NCBI GenBank assembly: GCA_913046025.1
Contig: CAJWRP010000206.1
Location: 1 to 5,360 of the forward strand
Direction of reading: 5' to 3'
DNA from: an uncultured Chloroflexota bacterium
Lineage (GTDB): Bacteria; Chloroflexota; Dehalococcoidia; SAR202; UBA11138
Length of the DNA stretch: 5,360 nucleotides
Position numbers and translations under genes: made by a program. The notes beneath the pieces are model-generated. The model made no database searches. It had not been told where the DNA came from and saw nothing but the letters and a program-made list of their open reading frames with translations. This document shows positions 1-5,360 of the stretch, piece by piece. The first letter of the stretch is position 1. Every line of letters starts with the position of its first letter.

Positions 1-2
1 AC

Positions 3-274
3 ATCGCGATCATTACCGTTCTCGGGGTTGGAGCCAACGAAATGCTCTCGGGGAGATTGTCGCCCGGGGAGATGGCGGCTTTTCTGCTCTACCTGGGTTT
101 GCTGCGGCCCCAATACGCATGTCAGGGTTTGCGATCGTTCAGGCATCATCGGCGAAGGCATCGGGCGAGCGCGTGTTCGAGATCCTCGATGCGGTGCCAG
201 AGCGCCATCGACGTGTTGGAGAGCGGAATCTCCGCGACATGGCGCGCAAGCTGCAAGCGGAGGGTGTGGCGTGA
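3..274 (+). pseudogene. ABC exporter membrane domain, partial and frameshifted
   Basis: Remnant of the last part of the transmembrane domain of a type I (MsbA/subfamily B-like) ABC exporter half-transporter. Such proteins use ATP to move lipids, drugs or peptides outward across the inner membrane. The frame starting at base 3 reads IAIITVLGVGANEMLSGRLS, then PGEMAAFLLYLGLL, the usual 'G.lspGe..aFllYl..l' segment of these proteins. Near 105-112 the reading must move to the next frame, which continues PIRMSGFAIVQASSA, KASGERVFEILDAVPE: the conserved link from the last helix to the nucleotide-binding domain. One lost C in the CCCC run at 107-111 explains the shift. The residues after VPE match the family only weakly, and a TGA at 272-274 closes the frame. 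The nucleotide-binding domain (Walker A, LSGGQ, Walker B) is absent. The 5' end lies outside the window. The composition is richer in G+C than the MFS gene. The family call is fairly secure; the exact 3' limit is not. Confidence 0.75.
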
Positions 275-1362
275 GCGATCATGCCGATTCCCAGGGGCCG
301 GTCCGTTGGCGATCCCCGATCGATGCGCTCGGTGGCGTATGACAGCATGATTATCATCATGTCGTTGCGCAGGTCCGAGCCTTCTGCGGTGTAGCGCATA
401 GACAGTCCAGAGCGGGCCATTCGATTTAAATCATGCTCGGGCTTCGTCTTCCAGGCCAGGTACAGCGAGGGATGATCTCGTAGGTTCTGGCCTACGCCGG
501 GAAGATCGTGAACCACGGGGATGCCATGCTCCTGCAGGTGCGCAGCCGGGCCAACACCCGATAGCATAAGCAGGTGAGGTGAGCCAACAGGGCCCGCGCT
601 CATCACGATTTCGTCGGCTTCCACGGTGAAACGCTCACCGGCGCTCTCTACGTCCAGACCCACAGCTCGCTTGCCCTCGAAGATGATCTTTCGCACCAGG
701 CAGTTGCCTTTGATTGTTAGGTTGAGGCGGTGGCGAGACATGCCTAAATACCCTATGGCGGTGCTAACCCGGACGCCATCGAGGTCGTTCTTGGGCATAG
801 GGCCAACGCCGGTGGAGTCGGGGTTGTTGTGGTCAGGGACGTCCGGGAAGCCCTCAGCCCGACAGGCGTTGTAGAAGGCATTTTGCGCCTCTCCCCAGCG
901 CTCGCGTTTGGGCCGCACGGCTATGATCGGTCCCTCGGTGCCGTGGTAGTCGTCCTGAAAGTCCAAGTCGTTCTCCAGCTTGCGGAAAAAGGGAAGTACC
1001 TTTTGAAAGCTCCATTCGTCGTTACCCCACCAAGCCCAGTCGTCGTAATCGTCGGGCTCGCCCCGCAGGAAGATCTGCGCATTGATGGCGCTGGAGCCGC
1101 CGGTGACTTTGCCCCTGGGAACGGTCATGGGCTCGCCACGGTCGGTGGCCTTGCCTATGAATTTCCAGTTGTAGTCACTGTCAGAGATCTGCTTGTTGGA
1201 AGTGGTGTAGTTGTAGCGCACCTCTTCAGGCAGGTGGTCGACATCCGGGAAGTCTGGTCCAGCCTCCAGTAGTAGCACCGATTTGGTGGGATCTTCAGTA
1301 AGCCGGGCGGCGATAACGGCGCCGGCTGACCCCGCGCCCACAACAACGTAATCGTATTTCAA
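139..1362 (-). CDS. GMC family FAD-dependent oxidoreductase, lacking its C-terminal domain
   Basis: Glucose-methanol-choline (GMC) oxidoreductase, close to choline dehydrogenase/alcohol dehydrogenase (BetA/AlkJ-like) proteins that oxidise alcohols to aldehydes with bound FAD. Residues 6-14 (VVVGAGSAG) form the dinucleotide-binding GxGxxG turn and LLLEAG (30-35) is the following acidic strand end. RGKVTGGSSAIN (83-94) is GMC signature 1 and GPVGSPHLLMLSGVG (257-271) is signature 2. GVGQNLRDHP (289-298) is also typical. Family members are about 530-560 residues. Here resemblance ends near residue 360 (about base 285), and the last ~46 residues are antisense to the ABC fragment. The substrate-binding half and the catalytic His/Asn near the C-terminus are missing, so the product should be inactive as read. 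The TTG start is supported by AGAGAGG six bases upstream and puts the FAD motif at the expected distance from the N-terminus. It lies 169 bp downstream of the kinase, same strand, and may be co-transcribed. It is a paralogue of the GMC gene at 4053-5360. Confidence 0.92.
   Translation of the reverse strand: MKYDYVVVGAGSAGAVIAARLTEDPTKSVLLLEAGPDFPDVDHLPEEVRYNYTTSNKQISDSDYNWKFIGKATDRGEPMTVPRGKVTGGSSAINAQIFLRGEPDDYDDWAWWGNDEWSFQKVLPFFRKLENDLDFQDDYHGTEGPIIAVRPKRERWGEAQNAFYNACRAEGFPDVPDHNNPDSTGVGPMPKNDLDGVRVSTAIGYLGMSRHRLNLTIKGNCLVRKIIFEGKRAVGLDVESAGERFTVEADEIVMSAGPVGSPHLLMLSGVGPAAHLQEHGIPVVHDLPGVGQNLRDHPSLYLAWKTKPEHDLNRMARSGLSMRYTAEGSDLRNDMMIIMLSYATERIDRGSPTDRPLGIGMIAHATPSACSLRAMSRRFRSPTRRWRSGTASRISNTRSPDAFADDA
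268..290. other. Breakpoint between ABC exporter fragment and GMC oxidoreductase
   Basis: On the plus strand, ABC exporter resemblance stops at or before about 271. On the minus strand, GMC oxidoreductase resemblance stops at about 280 (residues ...LGIGM). Two unrelated proteins, both lacking their C-terminal domains, thus meet tail to tail within roughly 10-20 bases. No terminal inverted repeat, target duplication or transposase sequence is visible at the join. Either a real rearrangement or a chimeric assembly or read join would give this picture, and the sequence alone cannot tell them apart. If the weak ABC match after residue VPE is discounted, the join could lie as far left as about 200. 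Confidence 0.65.
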
Positions 1363-1531
1363 TGGATTCCTCTCTATTTCTTGATGACCGGCTTAACAAA
1401 GTTGCAACGGGATAGCCCTCGGACCAGCAACTAGGCATCCCTTAGACAAGCCCCGACAGAGCCAATATTTCTCATGCCACACTCGATCTGATTTAGGCAT
1501 TGTTTAGCCCGGTGTATAGCACATCTTATTA
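1363..1531 (-). other. Gap between kinase and truncated GMC gene
   Basis: 169 bases with stops in the frames checked and no coding resemblance. On the minus strand I see no G+C-rich hairpin followed by a T run after the kinase stop. I also see no pair of boxes close to the sigma-70 consensus ahead of the GMC gene. A weak interrupted inverted repeat (CTAAGG...CCTAG) lies near 1431-1445. Whether the GMC gene has its own promoter here or is read through from the kinase is undecided. Confidence 0.4.
1369..1375 (-). promoter_or_regulatory. Ribosome binding site deciding a TTG start
   Basis: The minus strand reads AGAGAGG, then AATCCA, then TTG. This strong purine-rich Shine-Dalgarno with a six-base spacer supports the TTG at 1362-1360 as the start of the GMC gene. 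There is no ATG or GTG in frame close by that would leave the N-terminal FAD-binding strand intact. Confidence 0.65.
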
Positions 1532-2578
1532 CTAATAGCGGGTGAAATCGAACTGGCTCCAGAAGTCGTTCTCGACCTCGTGGCGAAGCTGGTTCAGTGT
1601 GCGCCACGGGAAATCAACCGCCTGCTTTTCCGGCGTCTTTGCACGGAGGCCTTCAGAAGAAGCCATGTCAAAATAAATGCTCAGGTGACGCCGATTCAGC
1701 ATGCCCGGGATATCTTGAAGACGATCCCGAGCCAGCGTATTCTCCCGGCGGTAGCCCTCCATGAACGCCCGCATGAAGTAGTCCAGAAATGTCCGGCTGT
1801 CCATGCTGGTGCCGCCAGACCAGTATTCGTGCTGGCCCAGAGCGTGGTGGTTCGCCTGACATATGACCGCGTTCTGGATGATGGCCGCGAAATCCATAGC
1901 AAACCAGTCGTACTGCAGATTGTCGAAATCGAAGGGCCAGACGTCCGAGCCGTCCCAGAAAAAGTTCCAGGGATGCAGGTCCGTGTGCACGAGCCCGAAG
2001 CTGTCCGGGTCCGTGGGCAATGAGTCTAGCCATTGCCTATGCTGCCGTCGCTTGTCGAGCATCGTCCACTCTACACCCGGAGTATCTATCGAAAAGTCCC
2101 AGTAGCTGTCCGCGTCCCAGGTGGGTCTGCGCCAGGCCTGGTTTGAGGGATGATAAGTCTTGGTCAGCCTGTGCATCTTGCCGAGGACAGAGCCCCATTT
2201 GCTGTACTTCTTGGGTGTCCATGTGGTCCACTCCACCAATGCCCCCGGTGCTTTTTCGAAGGCCCAGGCCAGGAACTCGCCTTCTTGAGCGGGAATCATC
2301 TCCACTAACTTGCCCCGAGCGGAGAGCACCGGTCTGCTAACCGTGACGCCATTAACGGCCAGGTAATCCAAGAAATCCTGTTCGCCACTGATCAGGTCTG
2401 CCGAGCGGTGAATAGTATGCGTTATTTTCAGAACGACACTGCGGTCGCCCAGGTCGTAATCGTAGACGTAGCTGTGACTGCCATCCAAGGCTGTCCACGG
2501 CACGCCGGTTAGGCCGAAGCGACGCGCTGCCTTTTGACGGACCCCTTCGCTAAATAGGTTTTTAAAGCGTTCCAACAT
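1532..2578 (-). CDS. APH-fold small-molecule kinase (phosphotransferase enzyme family)
   Basis: 348-residue soluble kinase of the aminoglycoside phosphotransferase/homoserine kinase fold, moving the gamma-phosphate of ATP to a hydroxyl on a small molecule in the cytoplasm. In order: N-lobe with the ATP-gripping lysine in VVLKITH (K51); a helix glutamate in SGEQDFLDYL (E66); the hinge region around FLAWAFEKAPG (102-112); the catalytic loop HTDLHPWN (198-205), matching the family's HxDxxxxN; and the metal-binding FDFDN (216-220) followed by DWFAMDFA (224-231). GKMHRLTK (133-140) is also typical of the group. Length is normal and all core catalytic residues are present, so it should be active. 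The pattern recalls uncharacterised phosphotransferases common in Firmicutes more than true resistance enzymes, so an antibiotic substrate should not be assumed; a sugar, amino alcohol or amino acid is equally possible. Start: ATG at 2578 follows an AGAAGG at 2592-2597 with a long 13-base spacer; an in-frame TAG at 2606-2608 excludes an extension. It is divergent from the MFS gene across 141 bp, with GMC genes on either side of the pair. Confidence 0.9.
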   Translation of the reverse strand: MLERFKNLFSEGVRQKAARRFGLTGVPWTALDGSHSYVYDYDLGDRSVVLKITHTIHRSADLISGEQDFLDYLAVNGVTVSRPVLSARGKLVEMIPAQEGEFLAWAFEKAPGALVEWTTWTPKKYSKWGSVLGKMHRLTKTYHPSNQAWRRPTWDADSYWDFSIDTPGVEWTMLDKRRQHRQWLDSLPTDPDSFGLVHTDLHPWNFFWDGSDVWPFDFDNLQYDWFAMDFAAIIQNAVICQANHHALGQHEYWSGGTSMDSRTFLDYFMRAFMEGYRRENTLARDRLQDIPGMLNRRHLSIYFDMASSEGLRAKTPEKQAVDFPWRTLNQLRHEVENDFWSQFDFTRY

Positions 2579-2650
2579 TTCTGATTTTTCGCCTTCTTGA
2601 TGGTACTATTGCATGTCGCCGCGACAGAGGGCGTGCTCAGGTCAAAATGC

Positions 2651-2664
2651 GGCAGCATACTGCC
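2651..2664. repeat. Inverted repeat GGCAG-CATA-CTGCC
   Basis: Perfect 5-bp arms around a 4-base centre. The arms nearly continue outward (GCGGCAG against CTGCCCGC, one extra base). It sits immediately left of the direct repeat. It is too short and lacks a T run for a terminator; a regulator half-site pair or chance are the options. Confidence 0.35.
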
Positions 2665-2666
2665 CG

Positions 2667-2687
2667 CCCCAATCAACCCCCAATCAA
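2667..2687. repeat. Perfect direct repeat CCCCAATCAA, twice, 11-bp period
   Basis: CCCCAATCAA occurs at 2667-2676 and again, without mismatch, at 2678-2687, one base apart, giving an 11-bp period close to one helical turn. It lies 33 bases ahead of the MFS start codon and 89 bases ahead of the kinase start. Direct repeats with 11-bp phasing are the usual target form of OmpR/PhoB-type response regulators, so this is a candidate operator. The regulator is not in the window and the bases do not match a box I can name. Confidence 0.5.
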
Positions 2688-2707
2688 TCAGGGTAATTCT
2701 AATAGGC

Positions 2708-2713
2708 TGAGGT
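2708..2713 (+). promoter_or_regulatory. Ribosome binding site deciding a TTG start
   Basis: TGAGGT followed by six bases (AACTTT) and then TTG at 2720-2722. The next in-frame ATG (2812-2814) has no such site and would remove the conserved FRFTDYRRLW segment ahead of helix 1, so TTG is preferred. Confidence 0.65.
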
Positions 2714-2719
2714 AACTTT

Positions 2720-4006
2720 TTGCGAACGCCGGAACTAATCGCCAGCTTAGCTAACCAACCGCATTTTGCCGCCTTCCGGTTCACGGACTACCGGCGTCTA
2801 TGGACAGCTAACATGTTCTCCGGCTCAGCCATGTGGACGTTCATCGTTGCCAGTTCCTGGCTGGTCTTGAATGAGTCGGACAAATCTGCGCTGGTAGGTG
2901 TAATTACCTTCTTTTCAATGCTGCCGTTTCTGCTGGTATCGCCCGTTGGCGGACTGCTAGCCGATCGCTATGATCGTAGACGCCTGGCGCAGGTTACCTT
3001 CTGGGGCAGCTTCCTGGTGAATGTGACTATTGCTGCTTTAGCTCTTGCCGGTGGACTTCAAGTGTGGCATATCGCTGTAATGGCCTTCATTGGCGGCACT
3101 TTCCGCGCAACGCAGGAGCCCGCAGTACAGGCGTTGATCCCCAACCAGGTGCCCTCGGACGTCCTTTTGAACGCTATAACGCTAAATGCGGTTACGCGAC
3201 ACGGTGCCAGATTCTTTGGTCTACTGGTTGCAGCACCGCTCCTGGCCATTCCCTCTATCGGAGTTGCCGGTGTGCTTGTTCTTAGCGCGATTTTCAGCGG
3301 CATTGGCGTCATTCAGATTATGCGTACGCGAACGGTTTCTCGTGGTGAAATACGGTCAGAGAGCGGATTAGCCCGAGGGATGCTGGACGGCCTGATCTAC
3401 GTATACACAAACAAGACCATTGCGCTTTTTATGATAATGGTGATGTTGCACTGCGTGCTGGTAATGTCTTTCGAGTCAATCCTACCTATCTTGTCGAGGC
3501 AGACTCTCGGCGCTGAAGACGGGTCAGTGCTTGGCTACCTGGTTATGGCCCTGGGTGTCGGGGCTCTGGTGGGAATTCTTTTATTGGCTGGCGTAACAGC
3601 CACGAAAAATAAGGGCCGGCTGCTTCTCATAACTGGGTTGATGAGCGGTATTGCGCCAGTTCTTCTAGCGGTTTCCGGTAATGTTCCCTTGGCCATACTG
3701 GCCAGTATTGTTATGGGCGCATCGCAAGCCACCTATATGGCGCTAACTACCGCCTATATCCAGTTAATTGCGCCGGACCGACTTCGAGGCCGAATATCGA
3801 GTCTGTATCTACTCCACACCGGTGGCATGATGGCTTTCGCCAACCTGGGTTACGGGTTCACGGCCGATGCCTTCTCTGCCCCGCCCATATTCATAGTCAC
3901 TGGCCTGACTTTTATCGTTGCGATAGCTGTTATAGGCGGACTGCAGCCAATTCTTCGTCGGGTGTACATGACAGGTCAGGTCTCGGCGGCACCGGTGCAG
4001 GCCTGA
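2720..4006 (+). CDS. MFS transporter, 12 helices, EntS/MFS_3-like
   Basis: 428-residue major facilitator superfamily permease of the inner membrane, probably a proton-driven exporter of a small organic compound. FRFTDYRRLWTANMFS (20-34) before helix 1 is the typical opening of the EntS/MFS_3 exporter group (enterobactin exporter and relatives). The diagnostic motif A loop between helices 2 and 3 is GGLLADRYDRRRL (77-89), with Asp and the Arg cluster kept. Hydrophobic stretches near 35-55, 58-80, 92-112, 114-136, 158-178, 180-202, 233-255, 265-290, 299-317, 322-345, 362-382 and 388-410 give twelve helices, with a hydrophilic central loop at about 203-230. APDRLRGRISSLYLL (351-365) before helix 11 is also usual in this group. 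Length is normal and nothing is broken. The TTG start is backed by TGAGGT. It is divergent from the kinase and converges on the second GMC gene with a 46-bp gap. Substrate unknown; export of a product or inhibitor handled by the neighbouring kinase is a guess. Confidence 0.94.
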   Translation: MRTPELIASLANQPHFAAFRFTDYRRLWTANMFSGSAMWTFIVASSWLVLNESDKSALVGVITFFSMLPFLLVSPVGGLLADRYDRRRLAQVTFWGSFLVNVTIAALALAGGLQVWHIAVMAFIGGTFRATQEPAVQALIPNQVPSDVLLNAITLNAVTRHGARFFGLLVAAPLLAIPSIGVAGVLVLSAIFSGIGVIQIMRTRTVSRGEIRSESGLARGMLDGLIYVYTNKTIALFMIMVMLHCVLVMSFESILPILSRQTLGAEDGSVLGYLVMALGVGALVGILLLAGVTATKNKGRLLLITGLMSGIAPVLLAVSGNVPLAILASIVMGASQATYMALTTAYIQLIAPDRLRGRISSLYLLHTGGMMAFANLGYGFTADAFSAPPIFIVTGLTFIVAIAVIGGLQPILRRVYMTGQVSAAPVQA

Positions 4007-4052
4007 AGAAGCAAGCCACTTTGTGCCGACCTGCTGCGAACGAGACTAAGCC
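4007..4052. other. Convergent gap between MFS and GMC genes
   Basis: 46 bases between two stop codons facing each other. Distant complementary arms (GCAGG near 3997 and CCTGC near 4030) could pair across about 30 bases, but no compact stem followed by a T run is seen on either strand. A terminator would be expected here; none is evident. Confidence 0.35.
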
Positions 4053-5360
4053 TTATACACCCTGCTTGATGAAGTCCGCTACGCGCTCGCCGATCATGAT
4101 GGTCGTGACGTTGGTGTTGGCGCGAACGCAGTCCGGCATTATCGAGGCGTCCGCCACTCGCAGGCTCTCAATGCCGTGAACGTTGCCGAGCTGGTCGACT
4201 ACAGCCATGGGGTCGGAGGCCGGGCCCATCTTGCAGGTGCAGGAGATGTGGTGCATTGTGGACACGTTACGCTTTATCCAGGAATCCAGCTCGTCGTCGG
4301 AATCCAGCTGCTCCTGTGATGGCTGGTTCAGTCCTTTAATGATCTCGCCGAAAGCTGGGAACTGCGACAGCCGGATGCACTGATGAATTCCATTGCGAAG
4401 GCGTTTGAGGTCGAAAGGGTCAGACATGTAGTTATAGTCCAGCACCGGCTGCGTATTGGGGTCAGCTGAAGCCAGTATGAGGGAACCGGCAGACTTGGCT
4501 AGGTAGACACCGGACGTCATGATGAGCATGCGTGTCTCGTTATTGAAACGCATGATGATAATCATGTCCCTGTCCAGATCAGAGCCTTCTGCCGTGTAAC
4601 GCAAGGCCACCTTCTGAGCGCCGACGCCAATCGGGGGAATCGGGTAGTCGTCCTTGCACTCCCACCACACATTGACCGACGGGTGGTCGCGCAGGTTCTG
4701 CCCAACACCAGGCGCGTCACGAACGACGGGTATGCCGTGCGCCTCCAACTGTGCCTTGGGGCCGATGCCCGACAGCATGAGCAGGTGGGGTGAGCCGATC
4801 GATCCTGCGCTAACGACAATTTCGTCAGCGAAGACCTCAAAAATCTCGCCCGCGCTCTCCACTTCGACGCCAATTGCTCGGCCATTCTCTATGAGCACTC
4901 GACGGGTCATGCAGTTGGGTTTGATTGTCAGGTTCAGCCGATGGCGCACCGGGTTCAGGTAACCCATAGAGGTGCTCCAACGAATGCCATTGGGATTGTT
5001 CAGCGCATAGGGACCGACGCCTGTAGCGTCAGGATGGTTGTGATCGCTATTGGACGGGAACCCTGCGTCCAGGCAGGCGTCATAGAACGCCCTCTGGTCC
5101 GTAAGAAGGTCCTCGATCTTGTGTCGTCTCGTCATCATCGGGCCGTCGCTGCCGTGAAAGTCGTCCTGGATGTCCAGGTCCGTCTCCAGCTTGCGATAGT
5201 AGGGCAGCACCTGATCGAAGCTCCAGAGGTCGTTGCCCATGCTGACCCAGTAGTCGAAGTCGTCGGGAATGGCCCGCAAAAAAACCTGGCCGTTAATGGA
5301 GCTGGTCCCGCCCATCACCTTGCCACGGGGCACGTCCATCGGAGGAGCGTCGTCGGTGGC
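4053..5360 (-). CDS. GMC family FAD-dependent oxidoreductase, N-terminus outside window
   Basis: Second GMC oxidoreductase, choline/alcohol dehydrogenase-like. The frame is open to the window edge (first visible residues ATDDAPP), so the internal ATG at 5339 is not the start. By comparison with the first GMC protein about 70 N-terminal residues, including the GxGxxG FAD turn, lie beyond. Counting visible residues: signature 1 RGKVMGGTSSIN (12-23); signature 2 GSIGSPHLLMLSGIG (186-200); GVGQNLRDHP (218-227); LASADPNTQPVLDYNY (296-311), opening the C-terminal domain; STMHHISCTCKMG (367-379), carrying the catalytic histidine; and DASIMPDCVRANTNVTT (404-420), whose asparagine pairs with that histidine. 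All catalytic positions are present, so it is probably functional. Compared with its paralogue it lacks about 10-12 residues where that one has ERIDRGSPTDRP, which may change the substrate pocket. It converges on the MFS gene. The family is certain; the alcohol substrate is not. Confidence 0.96.
   Translation of the reverse strand, partial: ATDDAPPMDVPRGKVMGGTSSINGQVFLRAIPDDFDYWVSMGNDLWSFDQVLPYYRKLETDLDIQDDFHGSDGPMMTRRHKIEDLLTDQRAFYDACLDAGFPSNSDHNHPDATGVGPYALNNPNGIRWSTSMGYLNPVRHRLNLTIKPNCMTRRVLIENGRAIGVEVESAGEIFEVFADEIVVSAGSIGSPHLLMLSGIGPKAQLEAHGIPVVRDAPGVGQNLRDHPSVNVWWECKDDYPIPPIGVGAQKVALRYTAEGSDLDRDMIIIMRFNNETRMLIMTSGVYLAKSAGSLILASADPNTQPVLDYNYMSDPFDLKRLRNGIHQCIRLSQFPAFGEIIKGLNQPSQEQLDSDDELDSWIKRNVSTMHHISCTCKMGPASDPMAVVDQLGNVHGIESLRVADASIMPDCVRANTNVTTIMIGERVADFIKQGV

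Larger units (their letters stand above)
2579..2719. promoter_or_regulatory. Divergent control region between kinase and MFS genes
   Basis: The 141 bases must hold signals for both the kinase (leftward) and the transporter (rightward). It contains, left to right, a spaced AGAAGG for the kinase, a 5-bp-stem inverted repeat (2651-2664), a perfect direct repeat (2667-2687) and the TGAGGT ribosome site of the MFS gene. I could not place a convincing sigma-70 -35/-10 pair at 16-18 bp spacing on either strand. Shared control of the two genes is an inference from the arrangement. Confidence 0.55.

Noticed and set aside
271..342. GTG start overlapping the TGA of the ABC fragment, giving a 23-residue peptide (MSDHADSQGPVRW...)
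   Set aside because: The GTGA overlap looks like operon coupling, but from about 280 the sequence is antisense to well-conserved GMC coding sequence and the peptide ends after 23 residues.
28..350. Two overlapping plus-strand open frames of about 100 codons at the left end
   Set aside because: Each matches a protein family over only part of its length, because the ABC fragment changes frame at about 107-111. Past 275 both are antisense to the GMC gene. Neither is a gene as read.
829..1272. 147-codon plus-strand open frame
   Set aside because: Antisense to the FAD-binding and signature 1 region of the GMC gene. It has no recognisable motif and no ribosome site.
1580..2023. 147-codon plus-strand open frame, and minus-strand frames of 121 and 68 codons in the same stretch
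   Set aside because: These overlap the kinase catalytic region, whose frame carries all expected motifs. They are shadow frames from codon bias.
2601..2609. TGGTACTAT as an extended -10 promoter box for the MFS gene
   Set aside because: The -35 at proper spacing (CTGATT, 2581-2586) is poor, and the promoter would leave a ~100-base leader containing the direct repeat. Not strong enough to annotate.
2509..2784. 91-codon minus-strand open frame spanning the divergent intergenic region
   Set aside because: It overlaps the starts of both the kinase and the MFS gene in other frames, has no ribosome site or family resemblance, and would leave no room for their promoters.
4562..4885. 107-codon minus-strand and 102-codon plus-strand (4654-4962) open frames
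   Set aside because: Both lie inside the second GMC gene in other frames, across its conserved signature 2 region. They are shadows.
5337..5339. ATG as the start of the second GMC gene
   Set aside because: The frame continues upstream to the window edge with residues matching the paralogue, and starting here would lose the whole FAD-binding N-terminus.

Overview
The window looks like accessory metabolism and transport from a free-living bacterium, possibly from a marine or other environmental metagenome. It holds two paralogous flavin-dependent GMC oxidoreductases, a small-molecule kinase of the aminoglycoside/homoserine phosphotransferase fold, an MFS exporter, and a fragment of an ABC exporter. 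Base composition is moderate (about 50% G+C in sampled lines of the MFS gene) and richer in the first 270 bases (about 61% by hand count). Two genes use TTG starts with good Shine-Dalgarno sequences. Taxonomy cannot be fixed from this. The kinase resembles a family best known from Firmicutes and other non-proteobacteria, so a Chloroflexota-like or proteobacterial host are both open.

Layout: (1) 3-274, plus strand: end of the membrane domain of an ABC exporter half-transporter, broken by a one-base frameshift and ending abruptly. (2) About 275-1362, minus strand: a GMC oxidoreductase that loses its catalytic C-terminal domain exactly where the ABC fragment ends. Its open frame then runs on through the antisense of the ABC fragment to 139, so there is a rearrangement or assembly junction near 272-285. 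(3) 1532-2578, minus strand: an intact APH-fold kinase, 169 bp upstream of the GMC gene and in the same direction. (4) 2579-2719: a 141-bp divergent control region with a perfect 10-bp direct repeat at 11-bp spacing and a small inverted repeat. (5) 2720-4006, plus strand: a 12-helix MFS transporter. (6) 4053-5360, minus strand: a second GMC oxidoreductase, convergent with the MFS gene, complete at its C-terminus and cut by the window edge at its N-terminus.

A cautious reading of 1400-5360 is a module that oxidises an alcohol (GMC enzymes), phosphorylates a hydroxylated small molecule (kinase) and exports or exchanges a related compound (MFS). The kinase and transporter may share control from one divergent region. 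The substrate is not visible. No RNA gene, CRISPR array, insertion sequence or convincing intrinsic terminator was found. The most unusual features are the ABC/GMC junction and the 11-bp-phased repeat.
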